A model generated the notes under the pieces. It did no database searches. It was not told the DNA's origin and worked only from the letters and a program-made list of their open reading frames with translations. Below, one piece after another: positions 30,855 through 43,339 of a stretch of DNA of 64,000 bases. A program made the translations under genes and the position numbers. Where the stretch lies: positions 77,276,744 to 77,340,743 of the forward strand of contig CM022946.1 in NCBI GenBank assembly GCA_012931725.1, written 5' to 3'. Every line of letters begins with the position of its first letter. The first letter of the stretch is position 1. This DNA comes from Litsea cubeba. Lineage: Eukaryota > Streptophyta > Magnoliopsida > Laurales > Lauraceae.

Positions 30855-32426
30855 TCCGTCTGGTGTCGGGTAAGGAACCAGTTCCTCGGACGCTTGGATT
30901 GAGTTTATCACCTTGAAGGAAGTAGTGATCTTCTTCTTCGGTGATTTTGATGTTTGTCCACATGTCACCATGTTGACGGAGGCAGACCCATAGTTTTTGT
31001 CAAAGGTGATGACTCCGTTTTTCCACATCTCATTTATTTTCTCTCTCACAACGAAGCATTGATTGAGAGAATGCGAGATCATCTGGTGGTATGGACAGTA
31101 CCGAGGATCGTTGGTTTTGCCAACATCACCCGGTCTTTTTGGTTCAGGCAAGGTGAGCTTGCCGTTTACCACAAGAGCTCCGAAGATTTCATCAACATCT
31201 TCATCAAACGGGTATTTCTTCTCTACTCGTTCTTTGAAGGCGTCTGAGAGTTCAGGTCTCTTACCAGCAGCTTTGTTTTCAGCTTTCTTTGGTGGCTGAG
31301 GAGCTGACTTGGTCTGCACATTGAGGACCTCTTTTTTCTTTGGTTTAGAGGTTACAATGGCGGTTGGCTCTTTTCTTGATGATTTCTGACTGTTGAGGTC
31401 TTTAATCACCGTTTCAGCTTCCATGGAAGCTTCTAGGAGTTCTTCCAGGTTTTTTGATTTGTTGCCGATGATCATGGAGCGGATTCTGGCTCTCATGTTG
31501 TTTCGGCAGATGTCGACTAGCGACGCTTGTGGCAATACATCAGAGCATTTGTATGCCATTGCTTTCCACTTGTGAATGAAGTCATATGTTGATTCATTCT
31601 CCCCCTGTTTTAGGCTGCACAGCTGAGCCATAGTAGCGGGGTGATCCTCACCTTTGAAGTGAGTCAGGAAGCATGTCTCTAGCATGGCCCAGTTTTGGAT
31701 TGAGTCCTCCGGCAGAGTGGAGTACCAATCGAAGGCCGTACCTTTTAGGGTACTTGCAAAGAGGCGGATCTTGAGTGCATCTTGATCCGCGATAGCTCCC
31801 GTCAGGATCTTGAAGTGGATGACGTGCTGTCTGGCTGATCCTTTCCCCGTATATGTTTGGAGAGTAGGATGCTTGAATTTGGTGGGGAACGTGACCGAGT
31901 CCATCCATAAGGGATATGGTGGCTTGATCCCATGCTCTTTGAGTATATCCTCTTCTTTTGCTTTGGCGAGGATACTGTCTACGTCCTTTTTGGTAAGGGC
32001 GCGTGACTCATTTTCTTCTCCATTTACCTTGTCGTCTTGATGATTCGGAGGAGGTTCATTGTTCGCCTGATTTTGGAAGGCGAGGAGAAGGTTTTCCATC
32101 AGAGTTTCAATCCTCTGTTGGCCCTGTTCCAACTGCTGGATGCGGGTGATCGCATCTTCTGGAGGTGGATTGCGGGGTGGTGGCTCAGAATTTGTAGCCA
32201 AGACATTCATCCTTCGTGATTCAAATGAAGAAACTGTCCTGGTGACTGAGCTGGGGCTCATTCTTTTTAAAGAAGAGCTTGAGGAAGGATCACTCTGCTG
32301 TCCTTTGCTTGAAGGAGCAGGGGATTCTTCTGAATGTCTTCTTGTCCTTGAGACGCTGCGGGTCATTGGACGTCGGACATGGATTTTTGTTGCTGATTTT
32401 TGGCGCCTTCTGGTTTTTCCAACCAT
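30855..32426 (-). CDS. Tat Gag (capsid/nucleocapsid region)
   Basis: 524-aa open frame. A Ty3-type Gag domain spans about residues 185-290 (GTAFDWYSTLPEDSI...MLETCFLTHFKG), followed by KQGENESTYDFIHKWKAMA. Near the C-terminus is the Cys/His cluster YCPYHQMISHSLNQC, which replaces the CCHC knuckle in Tat-type Gags. The N-terminus is basic and Ser-rich. The frame is open upstream of the ATG at 32426 as far as about 32640, so the true protein probably begins further upstream in the 33274 ORF, with a frame change between the two. Confidence 0.88.
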
Positions 32427-32572
32427 ATGGACGGCAACAACTTGGTTGGGTCTTTCTTTTTCGACCCATTTGGGAGAGACTTGGAGTGTAGGAGGCTGGG
32501 TCCTTTGCTTCTCTAGTCTCTTTTGCCGGTATGACGCGCGGCGGCGTATACGACGAGCAATTTGAGCTTCGG

Positions 32573-33274
32573 TCAGCAGCCGAGCCTGTCTTCTTTGCAG
32601 CTGGGCAAGGACAAGATGCGAACCCTGTCCTTCGCCTGTTGCAGCGAAGCTTTAAATTTTTGAAGTTCGGCCCCTGTAGAGATGAAGGGTCGAACTGCAG
32701 GTTTGTAGGCCTTAGCAGGTGCTTGCAGAGGCCTTGTGATGCATGACTTGATTTTGGGCTTGTAGGAACAAGCCGGCTCATGCTGGGATGACTTGGAAGT
32801 CAGGTTGGAGATGGGTTTCTCCTCTTTCATGTAAACGAGAGGGTAGAACTGGTTCTCCTTGAGTGGGGCCAGGAATGCTGGCTTAGTGGATTTTTGGGAC
32901 CTTCTTTGTTTTGGTGAAGGTCTTGGGGACCAAGTCTTGGGATAGACCTGGTTGCTTGCAGGTCGAGGCTTCGTGGGGGTGCCACGGGCTTCAGGCCTTC
33001 TGGTGCTCGCCTTTGGTGTCATGGTAGTGACACGTTGAGAGGCGAGTTTCTGCTTCTTGGAGGGAGCAGTTTGTTCTTCGGGAAGTGGGAATGGTCCCAG
33101 CGTCCCAAAGACGATAGTCCGGGGAGTCGAGGTCGACCCGGAGTTCAGAGAGTTGCCGAGGGAGTTGACGCTTCGGCAGCTGATGGGGCGCTTGTAAGTG
33201 CGCGTGGTTTGCCTCTGTTGAAGCATGAGTTGGTGCTTGTTTTCATCGAAAGTAATGGTTAGTGAAGCTGCCAT
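32573..33274 (-). CDS. Probable N-terminal part of Tat Gag
   Basis: Begins MAASLTITFDENKHQLMLQQ at 33274 and ends at a TGA inside the sequence that the overlapping frame continues as QRRQARLLTEAQIARRIRRR. The product is Pro/Ser/Lys-rich, without a recognised domain. It is either the N-terminus of Gag separated by a one-base frame change near 32600-32640, or a separate ORF1, which Ogre elements carry upstream of gag. I favour the first because the coding character passes smoothly between the frames. Confidence 0.6.
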   Translation of the reverse strand: MAASLTITFDENKHQLMLQQRQTTRTYKRPISCRSVNSLGNSLNSGSTSTPRTIVFGTLGPFPLPEEQTAPSKKQKLASQRVTTMTPKASTRRPEARGTPTKPRPASNQVYPKTWSPRPSPKQRRSQKSTKPAFLAPLKENQFYPLVYMKEEKPISNLTSKSSQHEPACSYKPKIKSCITRPLQAPAKAYKPAVRPFISTGAELQKFKASLQQAKDRVRILSLPSCKEDRLGC

Positions 33275-34810
33275 TGTTAGTTTTTCGAAAATTTCTGAAA
33301 CAAGACCACATCCATTAGTAATCACAAGAATATAATGATCATAAATGGGAAGTTCTATGGTTTCGTCTTTTCAAATTGCTAGAGGAAGATGACCCAAGCA
33401 ACATGAAGAAGGCAAAACGCCATAGAGGGTACAGTTGTTCTGATCGCAGGTATGGTAAGCCCAGAATGGGCATCCCAGTGACTGCTAGAAGCAATTGTGA
33501 ACTTAAATTCGACTAATCGAGAAGCAGAGCTTGCTCGAGGTAAAAAGAATATAAAGTTGGAGTTACAGATGTGCCGGTCGCAATACAGTAGACCCTGAAA
33601 GGGCGTACTAGTACCGCTAGACACAAATGTTTTGAGACCGCATCTATGAGATGAGATTCTCTGTTTTGAAAGGTCAAGATTGGATTCATCAAAGAGAGCA
33701 GATGGTATTCCAATCTGAACACGGGCTCAGCGATTTCCGTGAGCACCAGTGCTCAGAAAGAAATGAACCATAATTTCTCGGATCTGAATCTAAAAATGAC
33801 GAGTTTTTTTTTTTTTTTGAAAAGTCAATATCGGGTTCATCAAAGAGAGCAAAAGGCATTCCAATCTGAACACGGTCTCAACGATTTCCGTGAGCGCCAG
33901 TGCTCAGAAAGGAGAAGACAAAAATTTATTATTTTTTAAAAAATTTTATTTAAAAGACGAGAGAGTACACATAGGCCTCCTAACCCGGTCTTATGAAATC
34001 TTGATTGATAGAATTGCCCCCAGGTAAGGGTAGGATTACTTAATGAACCCGTTTGGAGGACCCTTGCCTAGAACAGTCAAGCTGTCTCCACACTCTGGAC
34101 AAGGCTTTTCTTTGAATCAACCATGATCAAAGAACACAGTTGGTTTAACCTTAGTGGTCTATGTCTTTTTTTGTTTTTATATATAAATATATATATATAT
34201 TTTTTTTAATGAACTCATCGAAGAGAAACAATGGCCCAATCCCCGATCCGAACACGGTCTCAACGATTTTTGTGAGCGCCAGTGCCCAGAAGGGAGAGGA
34301 TCAAAGTTTCTCAATTTTGAATCCAAACTGAAAAATTTGACTTTTTTATTATTTTTTTTTTTTTGAAAAGAGAAAGAGTGGAAATAAATTCAAAGAATTA
34401 GAAATTTCCAAACAAAAATCTCATCTCATTTTTTTTTTTTAGATTTTTAATGAACTCAACGAAGAGAAACAATGGCCCAATCCCCGATCCGAACACGGTC
34501 TCAGCGATTTCCGTGAGCGCCAGTGCCCAGAAGGGAGAGGATCGAAGTTTCTCAATTTTGAATCCAAACTGAAAAATCTGATTTTTTGTTTTTTTTTTTT
34601 TGAAAAGAGAAAGAGTGGAAATAAATTCAAAGAATTAGAAATTTCCAAACAAAAAATCTCATCTCATTTTTTTTTTTTTGCGGAATTCAACATAGGCCAC
34701 CAATTATAAAGTAGCCAGGGAATCGAGAAAAGAAATATAAGCATAGAGCAAAATATATGATATGCAAATATTTCATTTCTAGCATTGTGTTCTCAAATAA
34801 ACGAGTCCCA
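33275..34810. other. Untranslated leader of Tat element
   Basis: About 1.5 kb between PBS and first ATG, with no credible ORF. It contains T-runs, a TATATA microsatellite (34183-34200), a segment with CTAACCCGGTC and CCCCAGGTAAGG, and the leader repeats listed separately. Confidence 0.6.
33685..34680. repeat. Leader repeat family (four copies)
   Basis: A module with AAGAGA, CCAATCYGAACACGG, CGATTTCCGTGAGCGCCAGTG and CCCAGAAGGGAGAGG occurs at about 33685, 33836, 34208 and 34446. The last two are a close tandem pair of about 235 bp. Each holds a short hairpin (GAGCAC/GTGCTC or variants). Confidence 0.85.
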
Positions 34811-34823
34811 CCGGGTGGAGCCA
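34811..34823 (-). other. Probable primer binding site of Tat element
   Basis: Sense TGGCTCCACCCGG, three bases inside the 5' LTR. It begins with TGG as a PBS must, but I cannot assign the tRNA with confidence. Confidence 0.5.
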
Positions 34824-34826
34824 GCT

Positions 34827-37218
34827 TGATGGACCGCGCTCCTGCTCGGTTCCTACTGAGGTGTCGGCGGACGTGGGAGTCCGTCGGGTCCGACCCTTTT
34901 CGTAACCAAGGGGGCAGGGGCGTGCATCAACATTTCTTTTTTTTGTGTGGGTGTGCCAGATTTTCTATTTTACTTGGAATTGCAAGTGGTGATCCGGAGA
35001 TCAACCTTCGCAAGTAAAAAGGAAATCAACTTCTTTCGAGTTTTCCATTGCACATATATTTAAGAAAAAGAGACATTTTTCTTGGTTTGCCGTGAAAGGC
35101 GATTTTTTTGGCATTTATAGCCGATTTTGGCGTTTATAGCCGATTTACAATCCTTATCAATAATGAAAGACAAGAGTTGTGATTTTTTGTCTCTTTTGAA
35201 AAAATACAAACTACAATGAAAAGCAAGAAAAGGAGGATCTAACTTCTCAGGAGATTGTGGGGGACTCGTTTAGATTGACGGTCGCAAGCCATATGTGGGC
35301 TTCGCCATCATCCATGCAGATGAGAACAGAGGATGCTATTGATTCGCTTGGCTTGGCTATAACCTCAGGTTTTTAGAGAACAAAGACCAAAAGAAGGTCC
35401 TATGTCCAATAAAAAGCCGAGTAGACGGGCTTGAAAAGCCACATCTAAGCCATTGGAGGCAGGAGGAGAAGGCAAGGACCTTGGGGGGGGGGGGGTACCC
35501 CCCCCAAGGGACTTTTGTCACCTTGTAGCGGTGGCCGGTGTAGAACTTCCGCAGAGTTTTCTCTCTTTTCCTTCTCTGAATTTCTGTGCTTTGTCTGTGT
35601 GTCTGCTGTTTTCTGAGTTTCTTTCTTCTTGGAGAGCTCTCCTATTTATAGGCTTTTAGGTAGCCATTTAGGAGGGTTTATGGGCTTTTATTGTCATCAA
35701 GCCGCATAATGGGAGGAGTTACAAAATTGAATTTTTTATTTTGTAACTCCTTTTTCTTGGCTTCTGATTGGCCGGAGGAGATTGAGGGCATTTAATCGCC
35801 TTTAATCGCCATGATGGGAGGAGTTTCATGGGTTAAATGCCATGAATCTCTTGACTTGTAACTCCCGGATGCTTGCTTCTGATTGGGCCGTCCGAAGAAA
35901 TGGATTAATGACACTAATAAAGCTAGTCAATTAATCGCATTAAGTGGTCGCCGAGCATCTGAAGAGTCGCGGGCCGTGCCGCGTCTTTTGGGATTCTTCT
36001 GGTGATGATCATTGATGGATCTTCATGTAGATCGACATCAGATGACCATGTAATTTCAGGTGTTTATTGCCAACAGCGGGTCGGTGCCATCTGTCCTGTT
36101 GATTTCTTGATCGGTCGGGTAGAAGCACACTTTTTTTGGTTGACCGGGTGGCGATCAATATTGTTTTCAATACTCTTGATGATTGACCCATGTTTTGGAC
36201 GGATGTCAGAGGATTTGGCGTCTCAAAAGTATGAATTTTGGAAAGTACCAGAGGCTGGGCGCTTCGAATCGCGAAAAACGGTGAAAAAACGGGGTTTCCG
36301 GGGCTTCCCGGCGACCCCGGGCTCCCGGGTCGCCGGCGACCCTGGGGGGTTTTCCCCCCTTTTTGTCCCGTTTTGTGTCCGTTTTTGCTGTTTTTTTATT
36401 CTTTTTTCTCCTGTACTTTTCCTTGACATTTTGACCATTTATTGGCCTGATTTCCCTGTGGGAAACCTGATGAGAATCCTTGCATTTTATTTTGCAAAGT
36501 TTCCAATTTCCTGAGAAAGCCGAAGACTTTGTCGCGCAGAGCTGCCGATTTTCTGTCAGAAGCTGAAACTGGGTCAAACGATGTCGGAATGACCTGAAAT
36601 TTTGTGTGAAGCCTCCTGAGCAATAAATAAGACCAACCATAGGCTTTTGTTTGAGTTTTGAAGCCTTTTGGGGTCCTATCACTAGTAGACTCGCTTTTGT
36701 CGCGATGAAGATGTCGCGGTTTGATGTGCGGTCAACCGATGTCCGATTGACTTGAAATTTGACAGGGAACCTATTGGAGTCATTTTAAGATGATCCATAG
36801 GCTCTGTCTTGGAAACCATGGTCTCGGAGTGCTTCGCCGCTGAGAGGCCTGATTTAGCTGTTCGAGGGTTGATGTAGGGTCAAACGTTGTCGGTTTGACT
36901 CGAAACTTGACGTGGAGCCTTTTGGAAGTATTTTGAGACCATCCATCGGCTCTGATCGAAGATTTGGTGTCTCCGATGCTTTTGCCGCCGAGAGCTCCTT
37001 TTCGGCTATCGGAGAAGCGAAGTTAGGCCAAATGATTTTGAAATGGCCCGAAACTTCTTGTGTACTCCTCTTTTAGCTGTCTTGAAGGATCTTGCCGTTT
37101 TTGTTTGATTCTGACAAGATTTGATTTTTGGAAGTAGCATTGCCTATTAATGGCAGGTTGTGACTTCATGCAGCTCTTTAGATCTTGAAGAGGCAAAGTG
37201 ACATTTTTGGTGTCAACA
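34827..37218 (-). repeat. Tat element 5' LTR
   Basis: TGATGGACC to GGTGTCAACA, 2392 bp. Contains a long G-run flanking GGTACC (35484-35508), a TATA motif, and a GC palindrome near 36307-36335 (GGCGACCCCGGG against CCGGGTCGCC). The part 35249-37218 aligns with whole array monomers; 34827-35248 does not. Confidence 0.94.
35642..35651 (-). promoter_or_regulatory. TATA box, Tat 5' LTR (promoter copy)
   Basis: CTATAAATAG on the sense strand, followed by GAGAGCTCTCC. Transcription would start about 30 bp downstream and run through U5 into the leader. Confidence 0.65.
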
Positions 37219-37223
37219 CGGTG
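37219..37223. repeat. Target site duplication of Tat element (right)
   Basis: CGGTG, matching 7202-7206. Confidence 0.95.
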
Positions 37224-39075
37224 GTCGGTGTAGAACTTCCGCAGAGTTTTCTCTTTCTTTCTCTTAGATTTCTGATGCCTTATTCTGTCTGAATTTCCGG
37301 ATTTTCTGCAGTTTGTCGTGCTGTCTTTTCTTGTTGGAGTGCTCTCCTATTTATAGTCTTTTTGGTAGCCATTTAGGAGGGTTATTGGCTTTTATTGTCA
37401 TTAAGCCGCATAATGGGAGGAGTTACAGGATTTAATTCCTTTATTTTGTAACTCCTTTTTCTTGGCTTCTGATTGTCCGAAGGAGATTGAGGGCATTTAA
37501 TCGCCATTAATCACCACGATGGGAGGAGTTTCATCGGTTAAATGCCATGAATCAATTGACTTGTAACTCCCGGATGCTTGCTTCTGATTGGGCCGTCCAA
37601 AGAAATGGATTAATGACTGTAATAAAGTTAGTCAATTAATCGCATTAAGTGGTCGCCGAGCAGTTGAAGAGTCGCGGGCCGTGCCGCGTCTTTTGGGATT
37701 CTTTTGGTGATGATCATCGATAGATCTTCATGTAGATCGACATCGGAAGACCATGTAACTTCAGGTATTGGTTGCCAACAGCGGGTCGGTGCCATCTGTC
37801 CTATCGATTTCTCGATCGGTCGGGTAGAAAGTACACTTTTTTGTTTGACCGGTTGGCGATCAATGTTGATTTTGATACTCTTGAGGATTGACCTGTGATT
37901 TTGACTGATCTCAAAGGATTTGGAGTCTCAAAAGTATGAATTTTGGAAAATCACAGGGGTCGGATGCTTTGAATCGCGAAAAACGACGAAAAACGGGATT
38001 TCCGGGGCCCTCCCGGCGACCCTGGGCAGGGTCGCAGGGGTCTGCGACCCTGGAGGGGTTTTCACCCCTTTTTGTCCCGTTTTGCGTCCGTTTTTGATGT
38101 TTTTTTATTCTATTTTCTTCTATATTTTTTTTGAAATTTTTTAACATTTATTGGCCTGATTTCCCTATAGAAAACTTGATGAGAATCCTTGCATTTTGGT
38201 TTGCAAAGTTTCCAATTTTCCGAGAAAGCCGAAGACTTTGTCGCGCAGAGCTGTCGATTTTCCGTCAGAAGCTGAAATTAGGTCAAAAGATGTCGGAATG
38301 ATCTAAAATGTGGGGTGAAGCCTCCTGAGCAATAAATAAGATGAACCATAGGCTTTTGTTTGAGTTTTGAAGCCGTTTGGGGCCCTATCCCCAGTAGACT
38401 TGTTTTTGTCGCGATGAAGATGTTGCGGCTTGATGTGCGGTCAACCGATGTCCGATTGACTTGAAATTTGACAGGGAATCTATTGGAGTCATTTTAAGAT
38501 GATCCGCAGGCTCTGTCTTGGAAACAATGGTCCCGGGGAGCTTCGCCGCCGAGAGGCCTGATTTGGCTTCCGAGCGTCAAAGTCTGGTCAAATGTTGTCG
38601 AAATGACCTGAAATTTGACGTTTAGCCCATTGTAAGCATTTTGAAGCCGTCCATGTGCTCTATCTGATGAGTGATGGCCTCAGTGGTTCTCGCCGCCGAA
38701 AGGCTTGATTTAGCTGCTCGAGGGTTGATGTAGGGTCAAACGTTGTCGGTTTGACTCGGAACTTGACGTGGAGCCTTTTGGATGTATTTTGAGACCATCC
38801 ATCGGCTTTGATCGAATATTTGGTGTCTCCGATGCTTTCGCCGCCGGGAGCTCCTTTTCAGCTGTCGGAGAAACGAAGTTAGGCTAAATGATTTTGAAAT
38901 GGCCCGAAACTTCTGTTGTACTCCTCTTTTGGCTGTCTTGAAGGATCTTGCAGTTTTTGTTTGATTCTAACAAGATTTGATTTTTTGGAAGTAGCATTCC
39001 CTATTTATGGCAGGTTGCGATTTCATGCAACGTTTTGTATCTTGAAGAGGCAAAGTGACTTTTTTGGTGTCAACA
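37224..39075 (-). repeat. Array monomer M4, right part
   Basis: Completes M4. TATA motif at 37347-37356. Shares the variants GATTGTCCGAAGG and CTCTTGAGGATTGACC with M2. Confidence 0.88.
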
Positions 39076-41203
39076 AGGAGATTGTGGGGGACTCGTTCAG
39101 ATTGACAGTCGCAAGCCATATGTGGACTTCGACATCATCCATGCAGATGAGAATAGAGGATGCTATGGATTCGCTTGGCTTGGCTATAACCTCAGATTTT
39201 TAGAGGACAAAGACCAAGAGGAGGTCCTATGTCCAATAAAAAGCTAAGTAGACGGGCTGAAAAGCCACATCTAAGCCATTGGAGGCAGAAGGAGAAGGCA
39301 AGGACCTTGGGGGGTTGGGGTACCCCCAAGGGACTTTTGTCACCTTGTAGCGGTGGTCGCTGTAGAACTTCTGCAGAGTTTTCTCTCTTTCTTTCTCTTA
39401 GATTTCTGATTCCTTATTTTGTCTTAATTTCCGATTTTTCTGCAGTCTGTCGTGCTGTCTTTTCTTCTTGGAGTGCTGTCCTATTTATAGGCTTTTTGGT
39501 AGCCATTTAGGAGGGTTTATGGGCTTTTATTGTCATTAGGCTGCATAATGGGAGGAGTTACAGGATTTTATTCCTTTATTTTGTAACTCCTTTTTCTTGG
39601 CTTCTGATTGGCCGAAGGAGATTGAGGGCAATTAATCGCCATGATGGGAGGAGTTTCATCGGTTAAATGCCATGAATCAATTGACTTGTAACTACCGGAT
39701 GCTTGCTTCTGATTGGGCCGTCCAAAGAAATGGATTAATGACTGTAATAAAGTTAGTCAATTAATCGCATTAAGTGGTCGCCGAGAAGTTGAAGAGTCGC
39801 GGGCCGTGCCGCATCTTTTGGGATTCTTTTGGTGATGATCATTGATAGATCTTCATGTAGATCGACATCGGATGACCATATAACTTCAGGTATTGGTTGC
39901 CAACAGCGGGTTGGTGCCATCTGTCCTGTCGATTTCTCGATCGGTCGGGTAGAAAGTACACTTTTTTGTTTGACCGATTGGCGATCAATGTTGATTTTAA
40001 TACTCTTGATGATTGACTCGTGATTTTGACTGATCTCAAAGGATTTGGAGTCTCAAAAGTATGAATTTTGGAAAATGACAGGGGTCGGACGCTTCAAATC
40101 GCGAAAAAACGACGAAAAACTGGGGTTTCTGGGGCCCTCCCGGCGACCCTGGGCCAGGGTCGCAGGGGTCTGCGACCCTGGAGGGGTTTTCACCCCTTTT
40201 TGTCCCGTTTTGCGTTCGTTTTTGATGTTTTTCTATTATATTTTCTTCTGTATTTTTTTTGACATTTTTTATCATTTATTGGCCTGATTTTCCTATAGAA
40301 AACTTGATGAGAATCCTTGCATTTTGGTTTACAAAGTTTCCAATTTTCCGAGAAAGCCGAAGACTTTGTCGCGCAGAGCTGCTGATTTTCCGTCAGAAGC
40401 TGAAATTAGGTCAAAAGATGTCGGAATGACCTGAAATCTGGGGTGAAGCCTCCTGAGCAATAAATAAGACGAACCATAGGCTTTTGCTTGAGTTTTGAAG
40501 CCGTTTGGGGCCCTATCCCCAGTAGACTTGTTTTTGTCGCGATGAAGATGTTGCGGCTTGATGTGCGGTCAACCGATGTCCGATTGACTTGAAATTTGAC
40601 AGGGAACCTATTGGAGTCTTTTTAAGATGATCCGCAGGCTCTGTCTTGGAAACAATGGTCCCGGGGAGCTTCGTCGCCGAGAGGCCTGATTTGGCTTCCG
40701 AGCGTCAAAATCTGGTCAAATGTTGTCGAAATGACCTGAAATTTGACGTTTAGCCCATTGTAAGCATTTTGAAGCCGTCCATGTGCTCTATCTGATGAGT
40801 GATGGCCTCAGTGGTTCTCGCCGCCGAAAGGCTTGATTTAGTTGCTCGAGGGTTGATGTAGGGTCAAACGTTGTCGGTTTGACTCGGAACTTGACGTGGA
40901 GCCTTTTGGATGTATTTTGAGACCATCCATCGGCTCTGATCGAAGATTTGGTGTCTCCGATGCTTTCGCCGCCGGGAGCTCCTTTTCAGCTGTCGTAGAA
41001 GCAAAGTTAGGCCAAATGATTTTGAAATAGCACGAAACTTCTTGTGTACTCCTCTTTTGGCTGTCTTGAAGGATCTTGCAGTTTTTGTTTGATTCTGACA
41101 AGATTTGATTTTTTGGAAGTAGCATTCCCTATTTTTGGCAGGTTGCGACTTCATGCAGCGTTTTGGATCTTGAAGAGGCAAAGTGACTTTTTTGGTGTCA
41201 ACA
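39076..41203 (-). repeat. Array monomer M5
   Basis: 2128 bp, TATA motif at 39481-39490. Its left half shares CCGAGAAGTTGAAG, GCCGCATCTTTTGG and GACCATATAACTT with M6 only. Confidence 0.88.
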
Positions 41204-43339
41204 AGGAGATTGTGGGGGACTCGTTCAGATTGACAGTCGCAAGCCATATGTGGACTTCTCCATCATCCATGCAAATGAGAATAGAGGATGCTATTGATTC
41301 GCTTGGCTTGGTTATAACCTCAGATTTTTAGAGGACAAAGACCAAGAGGAGGTCCTATGTCCAATAAGAAGCTAAGTAGACGGGCTGAAAAGCCACGTCT
41401 AAGCCATTGGAGGTAGAAGGAGAAGGCAAGGACCATGGGGGGGGGGGGTTACCCCCAAGGGACTTTTGTCACCTTGTAGCGGTGGTCGGTGTAGAACTTC
41501 CGTAGAGTTTTCTCTCTTTCTTTCTCTTAGATTTCTAATGCCTTATTCTGTTTGAATTTCTGGATTTTCTGCAGTCTGTCGTGCTGTCTTTTCTTCTTGG
41601 AGTGCTCTCCTATTCATAGGCTTTTTGGTAGCCATTTAGGAGGGTTATGGACTTTTATTGTCATTAAGTCGCATAATGAGAGGAGTTACAAGATTTAATT
41701 CCTTTATTTTGTAACTCCTTTTCCTTGGCTTCTGATTGGCCGAAGGAGATTGAGGGCATTTAATCGCCATTAATCGCCACGATGGGTGGAGTTTCATCGG
41801 TTAAATGCCATGAATCAATTGACTTGTAACTACCGGATGCTTGCTTCTGATTGGGCCGTCCAAAGAAATGGATTAATGACTGTAATAAAGTTAGTCAATT
41901 AATCGCATTAAGTGGTCGCCGAGAAGTTGAAGAGTCGCGGGCCGTGCCGCATCTTTTGGGATTCTTTTGGTGATGATCATTGATAGATCTTCATGTAGAT
42001 CGACATCGGATGACCATATAACTTCAGGTATTGGTTGCCAACAGCGGGTTGGTGCCATCTGTCCTGTCGATTTCTCGATCGGTCGGGTAGAAAGTACACT
42101 TTTTTGTTTGACCGGTTGGCGATCAATGTTGATTTTGATACTCTTGATGATTGACCCGTGATTTTGACTGATCTCAAAGGATTTGGAGTCTCAAAAGTAT
42201 GAATTTTGGAAAATCACAGGGGTCGGACGCTTCGAATCACGAAAAACAATGAAAAACGGGGTTTCCGGGGCCCTCCCGGCGACCCTGGGCCAGGGTCGCA
42301 GGGGTCTGCGACCCTGGAGGGGTTTTCACCCCTTTTTGTCCCGTTTGCGTCCGTTTTTGATGTTTTTCGATTCTATTTTCTTATGTATTTTTTTGACATT
42401 TTTTTTATCACTTATTGGCCTGATTTCCCTGTAGAAAACTTGATGAGAATCCTAGCATTTTGGTTTGCAAAGTTTCCAATTTTCCGAGAAAGCCGAATAC
42501 TTTGTCGTGCAGAGCAGCCGATTTTCTGTCAGAAGCTGAAATTAGGTCAAAAGATGTCGGAATGACCTGAAATGTGGGGTGAAGCCTCCTGAGCAATAAA
42601 TACGATGAACCATAGGCTTTTGTTTGAGTTTTGAAGCCGTTTACGGCCCTATCCCCAGTAGACTTGTTTTTGTCGCGATGAAGATGTTGCGGCTTGACGT
42701 GAGGTCAACCGATGTCCGATTGACTTGAGATTTAACAGGGAACCTATTGGAGTCATTTTAAGATGATCCGCAGGCTCTGTCTTGGAAACAATGGTCCCGG
42801 GGAGCTTCGCCGCCGAGAGGCCTGATTTGGCTTCCGAGCGTCAAAGTCTGGTCAAATGTTCTCGAAATAACATGAAATTTGACGTTTAGCCCTTTGTAAG
42901 CATTTTGAAGCCGTCCATGTGCTCTATCTGATGAGTGATGGCCTCGGTGGTTCTCGCCGCCGAAAGGCTTGATTTAGCTGCTTGAGGGTTGATGTAGGGT
43001 CAAACGTTGTCGGTTTGACTCGGAACTTGACGTGGAGCCTTTTGGATGTATTTTGAGACCATCCATCGGCTCTGATCGAATATTTGGTGTCTCCGATGCT
43101 TTCACCGCCGGGAGCTCCTTTTCAGCTGTCGGAGAAGCGAAGGTAGGCCAAATGATTTTGAAATGGCCCGAAACTTCTTTTGTACTCCTCTTTTGGCTGT
43201 CTTGAAGGATCTTGCTGTTTTTGTTTGATTCTGACAAGATTTGATTTTTTGGAAGTAGCATTCCCTATTTTTGGCAGGTTGCGACTTCATGCAGCGTTTT
43301 AGATCTTGAAGAGGCAAAGTGACTTTTTTGGTGTCAACA
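41204..43339 (-). repeat. Array monomer M6
   Basis: 2136 bp. The TATA motif is mutated (CTATTCATAG, 41610-41619). The left half resembles M5; the right half, from about 42230, shares AAACAATGAAAAACGG, CGAATACTTTGTCGTGC and GTTTACGGCCC with M7. Confidence 0.88.

Larger units (their letters stand above)
7207..37218 (-). mobile_element. Tat/Ogre-type Ty3/Gypsy LTR retrotransposon, with nested insertion
   Basis: Complete element bounded by TG...CA LTRs and a 5-bp duplication. The span is 30.0 kb, or about 22.5 kb without the nested SIRE-like element and its duplicated target. Lineage evidence: gag-PR-RT-RH-INT order, an extra RNase H after a degenerate one, a GAGGGGGC polypurine tract, very large size, and an antisense accessory ORF between integrase and 3' LTR, which is known for several Tat-lineage families (Retand and Grande types). 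In-frame stops and frameshifts in gag-pol suggest this copy is not autonomous today. The LTR pair differs by two sizeable indels and scattered substitutions, so it is clearly older than the SIRE-like insertion inside it. Confidence 0.92.

Noticed and set aside
34811..34823. Naming a specific tRNA for the Tat PBS
   Set aside because: The site has the right place and TGG start, but I cannot match the acceptor sequence to a plant tRNA with confidence.
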